DNA from: Diphasiastrum complanatum
Lineage: Eukaryota; Streptophyta; Lycopodiopsida; Lycopodiales; Lycopodiaceae
DNA length: 64,000 bases
Assembly (NCBI GenBank): GCA_029204225.1
Contig: CM055100.1
Coordinates: 3,633,089 to 3,697,088 of the forward strand
Direction of reading: 5' to 3'
Part shown: positions 25,501 to 34,148 of the stretch, piece after piece
Layout: the number at the start of each line of letters is the position of its first letter
How positions within the stretch are numbered: the stretch's first letter is position 1
Program-made: the position numbers and the translations under genes
Notes under the pieces: generated by a model
The model's database searches: none
Seen by the model: the letters and a program-made list of their open reading frames with translations, nothing else
Told to the model about the DNA's origin: nothing

Positions 25501-26281
25501 ATTAATATCTTTTGTTGTTTCAAACTTGTGAAGGCTACATGAGAGAGATCTAGGCGGTGGGGATCTGTATGCAGCTTTCAATGCACATTCATATTTTGTC
25601 AACACAATTTTGCCGTCTCCACCAGATGGAAAACATTGGTACCGACTGGTAATGACATATGTTATCTTTCTTCAAGATTGTGAGGAATCTTGTTCAAAGG
25701 ATTTTCTTTCTTGGATGAAGAGAATGCACATGTTGCAGTACATAGACTTAGTGTGTACAAATTTTGTAGCTTGTTGACGTATCCTTCATCCAGTGATGTG
25801 CAATACATAAAAAAATTTGATTGCTTCCGGCCTTCATGTTACAGGAGCATTTCTGGATTGTGTTTTAATGGAACTCTAACCTCGTATCTAATGAAAGAGT
25901 TCATGTTACTCATGTTCATGTCATAATCAAGCTGTAACTATACATTAAAAAAAAATTCTACTCCTGGTCTAAATCTGGGTTTCCAGAGGAGGTACTATAA
26001 GAGATCACATGGTATTTTATCTTTTCTGTCTTTTAAAGATTTCTACTTCAGCATGCAAGGATATAATCTGCACAAATTGATAGGTCATGTTTCATGATGG
26101 ATAGTGAGCTTCTAGTGCTGATGAAGTCAACAAAGCTCACTTAAAAGTTTGTGAAATGTCTGAACAGGTTGACACAAATCTTACCTCACCTGATGATTTT
26201 GTGGAGGAAGGAGTCCCTGGTGTACTTGGTACTTACAATGTTGCTCCATTTTCATCTCTGTTGCTTCATGCAAAGGCATAA
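4682..26281 (+). CDS. ISA3: Isoamylase-type starch debranching enzyme, ISA3-like (3' part of gene, 11 exons)
   Basis: A GH13 isoamylase hydrolyses alpha-1,6 branch points of plastid glucans; the ISA3 class is known for starch breakdown. Exons: 4682-4782, 5187-5238, 5657-5719, 12950-13039, 13208-13280, 13622-13701, 15270-15374, 15564-15662, 25340-25401, 25534-25648 and 26168-26281. They total 954 nt, 317 residues plus TAA. All introns are GT-AG and every junction keeps phase. Visible motifs are [11 protein letters not shown] (general acid/base Glu), ITAHDGFTL (transition-state Asp), [23 protein letters not shown] and [10 protein letters not shown]. The nucleophile motif GFRFD is expected in an exon left of the window. 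The tail [14 protein letters not shown] and [15 protein letters not shown] resembles ISA3 as I recall it more than ISA1 or ISA2. No stop or frameshift occurs in any exon, so the gene looks functional. Introns 3 and 8 (7.2 and 9.7 kb) are filled with transposons. The class call (ISA3) is less certain than the family. Confidence 0.9.
5187..5238 (+). CDS. ISA3: ISA3-like exon ([10 protein letters not shown])
   Basis: Encodes [17 protein letters not shown], the conserved stretch after the active-site Glu region. Acceptor is ATACAG and donor GTATAC; it ends in phase 0. Confidence 0.88.
5657..5719 (+). CDS. ISA3: ISA3-like exon ([13 protein letters not shown])
   Basis: Encodes [20 protein letters not shown] plus N, 21 codons. 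Acceptor is GGCAG and donor GTGAGT. The following intron is 7,230 nt and full of transposon debris. Confidence 0.9.
5720..6979. other. ISA3-like intron 3, left part, no feature seen
   Basis: AT-rich intron sequence before the first LINE fragment. No motif or exon recognised. Confidence 0.5.
6980..8200 (+). mobile_element. LINE fragment A: endonuclease fused to RT C-terminus
   Basis: Endonuclease-like sequence starts near 6990 ([23 protein letters not shown]) and continues through CYFPLDSF and LNART near 7400. It ends at YTCHPHSGG, the endonuclease C-terminal block. At about 7700-7770 it jumps to the C-terminal cysteine/histidine tail ([15 protein letters not shown]), which matches the tail of LINE-C on the - strand. 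The reverse transcriptase between them is missing. Frameshifts and stops are frequent. It is non-functional and sits in ISA3-like intron 3. Confidence 0.7.
8430..10140 (+). mobile_element. LINE fragment B: ORF1 followed by endonuclease, truncated
   Basis: A low-complexity Ser/Pro-rich N-terminus near 8430-8600 is followed by a coiled-coil-like stretch (8740-8900) and an ORF1 C-terminal domain near 9100-9340 ([24 protein letters not shown]). The endonuclease starts near 9440 ([27 protein letters not shown]) and reaches [12 protein letters not shown] near 10080-10110. No RT follows. It is the same family as LINE-C: IYRDGR(V/I)R and DD(D)L(T/A)Y are shared. Many frameshifts; dead copy. Confidence 0.7.
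10190..10402 (+). mobile_element. Gypsy 3' end: chromodomain remnant and polypurine tract
   Basis: Around 10250-10350 the + strand reads [20 protein letters not shown] then [12 protein letters not shown], resembling the C-terminal chromodomain of plant chromoviruses (WKG, D..TWE). A polypurine tract AGGGGGAGGGAA at 10391-10402 is followed by TGTCAT at 10403, an LTR-like start. There is no integrase upstream, so only the extreme 3' end remains. Confidence 0.55.
10403..10740 (+). repeat. Probable Gypsy 3' LTR fragment
   Basis: Starts TGTCATGTACC right after the polypurine tract. The right edge is unclear, because Copia sequence begins near 10741. No second copy is present for comparison. Confidence 0.4.
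10741..12625 (+). mobile_element. Degenerate Copia element (Copia-2), no LTRs seen
   Basis: Protease remnant [18 protein letters not shown] near 10768-10825 (the DSGA motif is mutated to DISA). GAG-pre-integrase [11 protein letters not shown] is near 11155. Integrase tail PQQNGVAK and [17 protein letters not shown] is at 11600-11735. An RT fragment with many stops spans 12290-12625. The frame is interrupted throughout. It lies in ISA3-like intron 3. Confidence 0.8.
12626..12785. repeat. GC-rich GCGTCCGG-type repeat flanking an A/T tract
   Basis: Repeated GCGTCCGG/CCGGACGC words lie on both sides of an A/T-rich tract of about 45 bp (12713-12758). The block can fold on itself. Composition is sharply unlike the AT-rich surroundings. 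Confidence 0.6.
12950..13039 (+). CDS. ISA3: ISA3-like exon with AHDGFTL motif
   Basis: Thirty codons starting [20 protein letters not shown] and ending AYNEK. It carries the His-Asp pair (AHD) that contributes the third catalytic carboxylate of GH13. Acceptor is ACGCAG and donor GTGAGC. Confidence 0.92.
13208..13280 (+). CDS. ISA3: ISA3-like exon ([11 protein letters not shown])
   Basis: Encodes [20 protein letters not shown] followed by CGFEG. Acceptor is GAGCAG and donor GTAATG; the Gly codon is split G|GT with the next exon. Confidence 0.92.
13622..13701 (+). CDS. ISA3: ISA3-like exon ([17 protein letters not shown])
   Basis: Encodes [20 protein letters not shown] and ALMLSQ after completing the split Gly codon. 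Donor is GTTTGA; phase 0. Confidence 0.9.
13702..15269. other. ISA3-like intron 6 with one hairpin
   Basis: Apart from the inverted repeat at 14141-14208 I see no coding or transposon motif in this 1.57-kb intron. Confidence 0.5.
14141..14208 (+). repeat. Inverted repeat, 19-bp perfect arms, 18-nt loop
   Basis: Arms 14150-14168 (GATCTCCTCCTAGAAGATT) and 14187-14205 are perfect reverse complements. The outer CCCGAT/ATCGGG can extend the stem past a 5-nt bulge. It lies inside an intron. It could be a small RNA hairpin or a transposon remnant. Confidence 0.7.
15270..15374 (+). CDS. ISA3: ISA3-like exon ([11 protein letters not shown])
   Basis: Thirty-five codons with [20 protein letters not shown] and [15 protein letters not shown], a highly conserved isoamylase block. 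Acceptor is TACAG and donor GTTTGA. Confidence 0.93.
15564..15662 (+). CDS. ISA3: ISA3-like exon ([14 protein letters not shown])
   Basis: Thirty-three codons beginning [20 protein letters not shown] and ending ANFLLE. The donor is GTATCT, and the next exon lies 9,677 nt downstream. Confidence 0.88.
15663..16246. other. ISA3-like intron 8, left part
   Basis: No gene or element recognised. A phrase containing AAGCCCTCTGAACAT occurs twice (about 15927 and 15988), a short local duplication. Confidence 0.45.
16247..16372 (+). repeat. 41-bp tandem repeat, about three copies, plus inverted partner
   Basis: The phrase GAAGATCAAACCTTAACAGC recurs three times with a 41-bp period. It is followed at 16360-16385 by its partial reverse complement (AGGTTTGATC). 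It lies just before an LTR-retrotransposon primer binding site. Confidence 0.8.
16442..16454 (+). other. LTR-retrotransposon primer binding site, + strand
   Basis: TGGTATCAGAGCC follows an LTR-like end (CTTTACA at 16434-16440). An LTR should lie to the left, overlapping the 41-bp repeats, but its start is unclear. The internal sequence to the right has no recognisable gag. Confidence 0.7.
16455..17690. other. Leader-like sequence of the element with site at 16442; nothing recognised
   Basis: No ORF of recognised content. It probably is the untranslated leader or a decayed internal region of an LTR element. Confidence 0.35.
17690..18520. repeat. Cluster of GGCGAAGGTT / AACCTTCGCC motifs
   Basis: About a dozen copies or near copies of GCGAAGGTT occur in both orientations, for example at about 17795, 17926, 18182, 18344, 18404 and 18506. 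They alternate with unrelated sequence. Neighbouring inverted copies could pair. Confidence 0.6.
18521..19655. other. Intron sequence, no recognised gene
   Basis: A 103-codon + frame at 19012-19323 and a 158-codon - frame at 18279-18755 are open, but neither has a recognisable domain. I do not call them as genes. Confidence 0.4.
19657..19705 (+). repeat. (GA)n(GAAA)n microsatellite at LINE-C 3' end
   Basis: GA repeats are followed by GAAA repeats, which on the - strand form the pyrimidine-rich tail of the LINE after its AATAAAG signal. Confidence 0.9.
19878..21389 (-). pseudogene. LINE-C reverse transcriptase C-terminal half
   Basis: A 503-codon open frame. The first 20 or so residues are out-of-frame ORF1 sequence. 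[20 protein letters not shown], the TYLGVLFSG block and YAAETWYVG are classic non-LTR RT thumb motifs. A zinc-finger-like tail [20 protein letters not shown] and YYDIRGRY follows. The YxDD palm motif and the endonuclease are missing, so the protein cannot retrotranspose. The frame is well kept although the element is deleted, suggesting either a young deletion or trans-mobilisation. Confidence 0.8.
21330..22539 (-). pseudogene. LINE-C ORF1, frameshifted
   Basis: Starts [20 protein letters not shown] in a Ser/Pro-rich repeat region. It continues in other frames as the coiled coil [20 protein letters not shown], then [33 protein letters not shown] and [17 protein letters not shown] to [12 protein letters not shown]. 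The last part resembles the L1-type ORF1p C-terminal RNA-binding domain. At least two frameshifts are present, including one near 21450. Confidence 0.65.
22300..22312 (+). repeat. 13-bp poly-G run
   Basis: Thirteen G in a row within the low-complexity part of LINE-C ORF1. It is a likely site of length error. Confidence 0.9.
22541..22571 (+). repeat. (GA)n microsatellite at LINE-C 5' end
   Basis: About 15 GA units; read on the - strand it is a CT tract directly upstream of the ORF1 ATG. Confidence 0.9.
22600..24247 (-). mobile_element. LTR-retrotransposon leader and 5' LTR, interrupted by LINE-C
   Basis: An LTR at 23852-24247 has TGTTATG...CATAACA termini. The adjacent - strand primer binding site reads TGGTATCAAAAC (23840-23851), a two-mismatch version of the usual site. 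Leader-like sequence runs left to about 22600, where LINE-C begins. No gag or pol of this element was recognised beyond the LINE. Confidence 0.65.
23852..24247 (-). repeat. LTR, 396 bp, TGTTATG/CATAACA ends
   Basis: Terminal inverted heptamers and an adjoining primer binding site define both edges. ATAAC follows on the right as the candidate target duplication; its partner was not found. Confidence 0.7.
24248..25339. other. ISA3-like intron 8, right part
   Basis: No exon or element domain seen. A short ATTT repeat (about 24617-24632) and the pair ATTCCAGAACG / ACGTTCC near 24680 are the only structure noted. Confidence 0.45.
25340..25401 (+). CDS. ISA3: ISA3-like exon ([15 protein letters not shown])
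   Basis: Encodes [20 protein letters not shown] plus a split Thr codon (AC|G). The donor is GTAAGT. The WHED.WDNP motif is the strongest pointer to the ISA3 class. Confidence 0.9.
25534..25648 (+). CDS. ISA3: ISA3-like exon ([15 protein letters not shown])
   Basis: Encodes [20 protein letters not shown] and then [18 protein letters not shown], the C-terminal beta-sandwich domain. Acceptor is TGAAG and donor GTAATG. Confidence 0.9.
26168..26281 (+). CDS. ISA3: ISA3-like terminal exon
   Basis: Encodes [20 protein letters not shown] and then [17 protein letters not shown], followed by TAA at 26279-26281. The VAPFSSLLL ending is the usual C-terminus of plant isoamylases. No clear polyadenylation signal was identified. 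Confidence 0.92.
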   Translation, partial: VDTNLTSPDDFVEEGVPGVLGTYNVAPFSSLLLHAKA

Positions 26282-26746
26282 GGTGGTCATTTTCAGTTGA
26301 GCATTTGGGAAAAGCCTGGCCATGATACAAATACTATTATTTGCTCTCTTCTGCTGCTCAGAATCTTATCTTCAATTGCAGTATTTATGTGCACACTGTA
26401 CATGGCATGCTACAATATAGTTTCACCTTTGATATATCTCTACTTGTATTATTCTACCTGCATACTAGCAGTTTGAGATACTTCTGAATGCTGTACTTCA
26501 AATGTTGGCCTTTAGAGACAATAATGTGCTACCAATTTGCATGAACATATTTTTGTTCTCCAAAAGCACTATGTTGGTGAAGACCAACTCCTCTTTTCGG
26601 GTCCACAACCACACACAGCTACAATATGACATATCAGAAAGACATATTTTTGCTCAATGACACATACAAAACCATCATAAGTTCTCAAGACTAAAGCATA
26701 CCCCAACATATGTAAGGTCTGTTATCAGCTGTTTTGCAAAAAGTAC

Positions 26747-27082
26747 TTATTTTATGGCCTAGCATCTGTGGCTTGTGGATTTTCTATTCTAATCTCACTG
26801 CTGATAACAAGCCAAAGCAACATATCTAGTGAGTTCAAATCTGGTATAAATTGCGAAACTTTTCGAGCCAAAAGAGAAGCTTTGAACATCAATATGTAGA
26901 ATCTGTTTATCAGCCGTTTAGCATTAGAGGTACTTAATTTATGGCCCATATCTTTGGCTTTGTGGATTTTCTATGCTAATCTCAAACTAAAAAAAAGCCA
27001 AATCAACATATCTAGTAAGATCGAATCTGGAATAATCTGCAAAACTTTTCAAGCTGAAAGAGAAACTTCTTACATCAATACG
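26747..27082. repeat. Diverged tandem duplication, about 150 bp, downstream of ISA3-like gene
   Basis: 26747-26898 and 26936-27082 share long phrases, such as GTGGATTTTCTAT, CAACATATCTAGT and ATCAATA, in the same order and orientation. Confidence 0.75.
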
Positions 27083-28425
27083 TTTTATAACAATCTGTTT
27101 CAAATAGATGTGAAAGAGGCGATTAAGGCAAGAATTACAATAAATTGTATCTGACATGCCTCTGTAAATAGTTTCTGTGGCAATCCTTGTTTGTAAGCTT
27201 TCCAATAAATTACATGAAACATGGTAGAGTTTTTTTTTTAAACTTCTGCTTTTCATAGAGAAATTCTGTGTGCATCAACCTGTCATTGGAAGTCTACGAT
27301 GAGATATTGGCATTCTTGTGTTGATGAGTCGTTTCTTGTGATGAGCTGCTATACTCTGAACTTGATATCCTTTGTAACCTAAGTGTCAACAATAAAACCT
27401 CGAAGATTTCTAGCAGCTTAAAACAGATTCTGGGAACATATTCATTGCGTTATTCATCAGGTTCCTAGATAATGGATGAAAATGTACACATAAGCATATG
27501 CATGACAACCCCAAGGCTCAAGCTAATGTTGTGCCTTTTTCGTTATCTATATATCATAATTGCAGATTGAGGACTTTTATATATAATGCAATTTGTCCGA
27601 ACTATGGCATTACAGTTCAAAACTTCATCAAGAAAGCTTGAATGATATCATTAAGATGAAAATACTGCTCTACTTGGTGCTATACCTCGTAGGACCATGT
27701 TTTATCTCCAAGGATATAATCATGTTTATTTAGCATTTATTATCACATGTGCAAGTCTTCCAAGCAGTCACTTCTCTTAACCAAACATGAATATTCCATT
27801 AAAACAAAGAATATGCATGGATACACAACTTCATGATATAACTAGGAATGAAACAACAACATATGGAACTCTACAACAATAGGCAAGGATGTATCTCCTT
27901 AAGCAACAGTGGAAGCTTTCACGAATCAAACAAATACACAAGTCTGCAATTCATTTCAATAGAGATTTAGTAAGAAAGGAAAAGCTAGATCTCAAGTATT
28001 GTGATCCCAATATAATGTTGGCTTATATTATAACTATCCTTTTTCCTAAAGAAAGGTTCAAAGGAGGGCTAAAACATGAAATTGAGAGAGGAAGTTAAAA
28101 GTAGTTGGTTGATTGTTGACTTTCAACTTTCAGTTTATTCTGACCTCATCAAGTAGATGTGGCCTGCGAGGCCTCACATTTTAAACATGTCTTGGTGAAC
28201 TATGTAAAAACGTAGGGATATCACGTTTCTTGATGCTATTTGCTCTCCATGTACAAATGCAATGAAGGAATAGATGGATGATGTACACTTTTCAATTGTT
28301 ATTTGTCTTTTATGTGTTGCTTGTGGGTTGTCGTTGTACATAGATTATTGAGCACTCAAATTTATGGAGCAATTGTGCTCATTTGTCACTTGTGAGTTAT
28401 CACTTCAAAAACATAGTGATTGAAA
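27083..28425. other. Convergent intergenic region or intron, nothing recognised
   Basis: AT-rich sequence with no exon or element motif. AATAAA near 27392 is too far from the ISA3-like stop to assign. Confidence 0.4.
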
Positions 28426-28518
28426 CTCTCTGAACTTGAGCAACAGGTTGAACAAAGACCTACTACTTGCTCCCATAGTAGTAGGTCTTTGTTCAGCCTG
28501 TTGCTCGAGTTCAGAGAG
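28426..28518 (+). repeat. Near-perfect hairpin, 42-bp arms, 9-nt loop (candidate small-RNA precursor)
   Basis: Arm 28426-28467 pairs with 28477-28518 over 42 positions. The only two differences (T opposite G) become G-U pairs in a + strand RNA, so the transcript would fold without mismatch. Pairing stops abruptly on both sides. The arm contains CAAAGACCTACTACT. It has the size of a compact plant MIRNA foldback or a young inverted duplication. I recognise no known microRNA in it. Confidence 0.75.
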
Positions 28519-30640
28519 GGGTGGCGGGGGGGTGCAACTACTAATTTATGTCTCCTAAACCCTATGCAAAATAATCACTGGGAATCGACTTCAGGACACG
28601 TTCTGGTTGTCTAACAGTCCTTTAGCAGCTCTCCTGATGTTTCAGAGATTCAAAACCGAGTTTGAAAGGAGGACTACCGGCTTGTATGGCTGCACTCCTC
28701 TCAGGATCACAACATGCTCCCTGCATAGATACTCAGGTTCTATCAAAACAAAAAGAGTAAAATAGAACTGTCTTGTAGGGAACATCAAATTCCAGGGAAC
28801 TCTTACTAAAATTTCAGCTTTCACTTCTGCTTAATGTTAGTATAACTGCCTTCCACCTATGTTCCTTATCATGCAAGTTCACATGAGGATTTTGGGTATA
28901 GAGAACCAAAAAAATGACATGATTTAGAACATTATGGCCTTAAGCATGTATCCTAAACATTAACCAAGTATAATCCAGCCATGAAACAAGCAACTGGATC
29001 CACCACAGTAGATCATTCTACAACAATTGAAAGTTTCCTCAAGAAAATGGGAACTTCACACTAATTCTCAGCAGCTTTAACAAAATCGAACATGTAGAAG
29101 AGCACTCTACCACCAATTTTGAAAAGCATGCCTCACTCAGGAATTAAGGAATCCATCCGTACTCCTCTTGTTGCATTCTGATTTTTCCTGATTGGTCTAA
29201 CATGGCAAACTCAAAATGTCAACTATGGTTTACTTCCATGGCACAACCTGACAACTTGTTGCACTTCACGGCTTTCTCAACACACAGGACAAACCTTGTC
29301 TTGTGTGTCTTCTAAATCAAGCTTGTCGACAAAGCTTGGGTCAAGAAACAAAAAGAGATGACCTAGAAATTTGTTTTTTCAAAAAAGTTATATATTTTGT
29401 ATAGATTGTCAATATTCAAAATGCTTAATAAACAATTGTTGGGTTAATTTATTATTTTATCTTATTAAAAATTATGACAATGCTAACCAAAAGATTTATT
29501 AATTCATTTTTTATATACCTATATTTGTATCTGAATTTTTTATTTTTATTTCTTCAAAAAATTCAAAATAAAGTTGTTTGTTGTGATGGTTAAGAATATA
29601 GAAATTTTAGAACTATAAAACACTTTAATTTGATTATTTAAATTACACAACATACATTTCAAATATTATGATATAGAAAACTTAATATTATTATGCATGA
29701 ACTTAAAATATTCCATGTGATTTTTGAAATTTTGAATGTCAAACAAAAATATATATGTTTCTTTTATCTTCAACAAAAACTAGATATAAAACAAAATAAC
29801 ATTATAACATTAATCTCAAATAAATAACAATAAGAAAAAAGATAAAATACTTTTTCCTTTTTCACAAAAGGAGAAATCCATTTCAAGATGTCCAAAAGTC
29901 ATCGAGTTTACTTGGGCTTTTTGTTTTTTAGGAAAAGCGATAGTTGGCTCTTTGGTTATGATATTTTAAATCAAAAATTTACAATCCAATTCTAAGACAT
30001 TTGACAAATCTTCCATGTCACCAACCTTCTCACTAGTAGGAGGTTGTGGCTCCTTAGACAAAACAATTGTAGAGTCATCTAATCTATATTTTTTCTACTT
30101 ATGTACATTTCGGAGAACATTAATAGACGCCATTCTCAATTTAATATTTTGTACTAATTTACTCTCTAATATCACTACAACAACATTGTTAAAACTTGCA
30201 TTTTAAAATGTCTATTAAGATCTTTAAGCATGAGAGATTGCACACTACCAAAACTATGATGATCAAACTCGGATTTTGAAGAGCTATCAAACTAGCTTCA
30301 TATCTTGGCAATAGCTCTTGTACACAAATAGAGATCATTCATCAAAGACAAGCAAGAGAAGAGTACATGAGCTTGTGAGATTACAAGGTAAAAGTAGAGA
30401 GAGAAAAAATCTCTCGATTTTCTACAACAAGAGAATTTTGTGACTCAAAAATTCTCTCTCAAAAGTATGTACAATGAGCTCTCCATCAAGAATATTATAG
30501 TGAGAGCTTCAGCTTCTACTACAATTAGCACGTGGTGGACCTTAGAATGTGAATGGACCTCTCATTGTGAGCCTCAAAGTGATAGAATAAGGTGCACCAC
30601 TTCCACTTTTGCATCACCTACAAAATAGGACATCTGTTGA
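28519..30640. other. AT-rich region, no recognised gene
   Basis: The stretch 29350-30250 is very AT-rich. Short open frames show no domain. I see no splice-consistent match to the missing last exon of the SNARE-like gene. Confidence 0.4.
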
Positions 30641-31784
30641 CCCTTCAAGTCGTTGGGGTGATCTTGAATAGATTAGGTGCGGAATAGCAACATAGAGAAA
30701 TTTTCAAGATCTTTATCAACGCTGCAATATCAATATTGACTTAGATCGAATGGAGGAATGCCTTGGTAGGTGTCATAGACAACCATGAAGGGAGCGAATA
30801 ATTAGGCATCTGAGACAGACATGCTTCCTTCGAGATTAGACATTCCGAATAGAGTGTGTGTCAATAGAGAAAGAAATTTATCAGAAAGCATTCATATGTC
30901 AATAGTGATGAGAATCGTTGGAACGAACTCTTGCATTGGCTGCTTCTGCTTGAAGTCGAAAAATTTGTCTTCGAGAAAGACGACATCTCGACTAACTGAG
31001 ATTCGGCTCGTTTCGACATCGTAGATTCAATATGCCTTGTGTGATGTCGAGTATCCAATGAAGATGCTCCTGCAGCTAACAAGGTCAAGCTTCTTTCTCA
31101 GATCAGAGGGAATGTGTACATAGCAAAGACAGCCAAACACTCGAAGGAGTCGTAGACTCGGTTTGTAGCCATAGAAAGCTTTGAAGGGAGTCTTTGAATT
31201 GACTGCTTTGGTACTCGAATAGTTCTACAGATAGCAAGTTGTTGAAATAGCTTCAGCCCAAAAAAAATTTGGTGAGCTGAGCATTTGACATCATTGATCG
31301 TGTTGCATTTAGTAATGTTCGGTTCTTCCTTTCGGCTACTCCATGCTGCTGTGGTGTGTAGCTGGTGGTGAAGTGATGATGAATGCCGAATGATGCAAGA
31401 TAGTCAGACATTTCGTCTGACAGGAACTCTCCACCATTGTCTAAACAAATGGTCTTGAGTCATTGGCCAGTCTGTGCCTCAACGAACTGTTTGAAGTCTT
31501 TGAAACAGTTAAAAGCCTCAAACTTGTTCTTAATGAACATAATGTTGGTAAATCTAGAATAATCATAAAATATAGTGCTGAACCCATAGAGGGAGTACTC
31601 ATAGGGCCACACAAATCACTATGTATCAGTTCTAGAACAGACTTAGCTCTAGTGGCTTGCCCCTTTGGGAATCTTGATCTAGGCAGTCTGCCTAGTAGGC
31701 ACATCTCATAGACATGTTGAATGTCAGTGGAAACAACATTAAGATTTAAGTCCTTGACCATTCTATTACGATGCATATACAAGA
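30641..31784 (-). mobile_element. Copia fragment (Copia-5): integrase
   Basis: On the - strand, EMCLLGRLPRSRFPKGQA and HSDLCGPMSTPSMGSA (GAG-pre-integrase to integrase) lead to CLDNGGEFLSDE, SYTPQQHGVAERKNRT and the post-integrase GYST block near 31040. Frameshifts are present. It ends abruptly at about 31784 against the Gypsy reading frame. No LTR was identified. Confidence 0.8.
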
Positions 31785-33690
31785 TTGACTGCACCAAATC
31801 AGTACCAACCACCACGTCAACAATTTGTCATTAATCAACCTGCCCCACAACAAGCTGTCCATTATCTTGATCCAAATACCATCGATCCGGCAACCTACTA
31901 TGTGGAAGACAATACTCAACCGCAATACTCTACTGAAATGGTTGTTTATTATACATATGATTCTAATGCAGTGGATCCCAATGCCCAAGCTTACAATCCA
32001 AACCAAGTTGTCTTTGTCACGCATCAACTCCTCGCAATACGAGAATGTTTTATCTGTGCAGGTAAGCATCCTAGTATTCACTGCCCATATATACTCTGTT
32101 TTTCTCCAGCTTGTGAAAACTGTGGTATTGAACATCATGTGGAGGACTGCCCATCCTGATCGAAACTTGTTGCTCCTGTCTGTTCAGGGCAAGTAGAAAC
32201 TTTACCAGTTGAAACTCATGTTGCTTGGGTCTTGACTCGTGCACAAACGCAACGCCAAGCCCCTACACTTGCACCCAGCAAAACTCAACAGTAGGTTGTC
32301 CCTCCAAGTGAAGATTCAACCCCGATAGTTTATCCTCACCCATTTGAAGAAATTCAGTTGCATCATCAGTATCGTCAACAAATCCGCAATGTCGACCAAC
32401 AGTCTTCCACCTCCCATAAAGTACCTCACAGGCCTTTTGAAAGAAAAACCCTTGAAGGTACCGAAGTCTGGGGAGATTTATTGCAAGCCAATGTCACTCT
32501 TCCTTTCCATGTTCTCTGGAAGCAAGCTGGCAAATGGAAACACCAGATCCAATCCAATGCAACCACCAGCCTTGATGAGTTTTTTGAAATGCTCTTACAC
32601 CTAACCAATCCACTCAACGAACGAGGCAACATCAAAATTCCAGCTATCCATCACCAATCATGTGAAGTTTTAGCGGTTCTCGATGGTGGCTCCGGTGTCA
32701 ATATCATTTCCACATCCCTCATGATAGAATGGAATCTGAGAAACAAGCTGGCCAACCCTACTTGTCAGCTTTAGATGGCTAATCAAAGTGTGGTCCGACC
32801 TACCGGTTTCCTTCCACAAGTGCTGATCAAACTAGAAGGTCTCAAGTTTTCTATAGATCTAGTAGTACTTGATATTCTTAATAATGCCTATTCATATGAA
32901 TTACTACTTGGTCGTCCGTGGCTCACCAATGCAAGAGTCGTTCATGACTGGAGCAAAGGACGAGTCACTTTTGAAAATCATGACAGTTTTGTCACCATTG
33001 ATTCAACGGGCAAACTCAAACCTGCACGCATCCATGACGAAGGGTCCTCGACCACTAACTCAGTGTTTGAACCATACCAGTCCAGCCATGAAAAAGGTCA
33101 TTATGTTAAATCTACTGATATCATAAACTGGAGTCACAGTCTAGCTATCATTAATTGTGTGAATGTCGATTACTGTGCTCAGCATCAGGATGATTGTACG
33201 TCTTCACTCTCAATCGATCACGACCAATTACCTGATCTTGATACACCTATCATCAATATCAATTTTATTGATATCCTTCCACACAATGATGAGTTACTAA
33301 ATGTTCCATGGCTACCTACTAATGAATCAAAAGATTTATTTGTCGATGACGAGAATGTCTTACGAATTCATAATTGCCTAGAAGATTTGGACATTTCTGA
33401 TCTTCAGATCCTCAATTACATGGAGGCACTTCCACTTAGGGCCTATCCGCAACATGCTTTCAAGGTGGAACCGGTTGCCAAGGTTACAGTTGAAAAGCCT
33501 ATTACAAAATTCTATCGTGCCAAACGCCCAAACTATCCATGGGATCTCTGCGAGGAGGAGACCATCTTTCAAATTGATGACGAGATCTTCCATGACGTAC
33601 CATCCGTTCCTCATCCACACACCTCCCCACAGCCAAAGCCTCAACCATGTGGCCATGCTATGAAAGAAAAGATGAAATAACTGCTTCAAA
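31785..33690 (+). pseudogene. Gypsy-like gag-protease frame with three stops
   Basis: One continuous + frame (about 630 codons) is broken only by TGA near 32157, TAG near 32292 and TAG near 32773. Near its start are two zinc knuckles of spacing CX2CX3HX4C, CFICAGKHPSIHC and CENCGIEHHVEDC. Near 32670 lies a retroviral-type aspartyl protease (VLDGGSGVNIISTS), followed by YELLLGRPWLTNARVVHDWS, the conserved protease C-terminal block. No reverse transcriptase follows. This points to a Ty3/Gypsy gag-protease. Confidence 0.7.
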
Positions 33691-33789
33691 TTCAACCGCC
33701 TGGCGACCTTCCCATCAACAAGCTTCAAAGGTGAGGAAGAACCTTGGTGAATATATAGTGGGGCAAGCTCTCATCTGACAAGTCACAAA

Positions 33790-34135
33790 GAGTATTTCTC
33801 TCAACTCATACCTTTTGTTGGATCCAAAAAGCTTATTCATACAACGAATGATCTTGAATGCAAGATTGAGGGAGTAGAATCAGTTCCTATATGTCTTGGA
33901 TCCACCAAAAAAGTCAAAATTGAAGGTGTCTTGTATGGTACTAATATTAAAATAAACTTGATTAGCGTTGGACAACTTTTGGACAAAGGCTTTTTTGTTA
34001 GATTTGATGCAAATGCTTGTTTTATTATGAAGAGTGGAAATGTTACATAAAGAGGGACAAGATTTGGGAGGTTTTTCAAGTTGGATGCTTGTGTAAAAGC
34101 TAACCATTATGAATTGATGGTAAAGGAAAAGACAC
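33790..34135 (+). mobile_element. Copia fragment (Copia-7): protease to GAG-pre-integrase
   Basis: VKIEGVLYGTNIKINLISVG then QLLDKGFFVRFDANACFIMK is the Copia block after the protease active site. One stop lies near 34049. Both flanks are cut by unrelated sequence. Confidence 0.7.
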
Positions 34136-34148
34136 CATAAGTGAAGCC

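Noticed and set aside
28642-28824. Last exon of the SNARE-like gene
   Set aside because: The - strand translation does not resemble the family C-terminus and lacks a matching acceptor phase.
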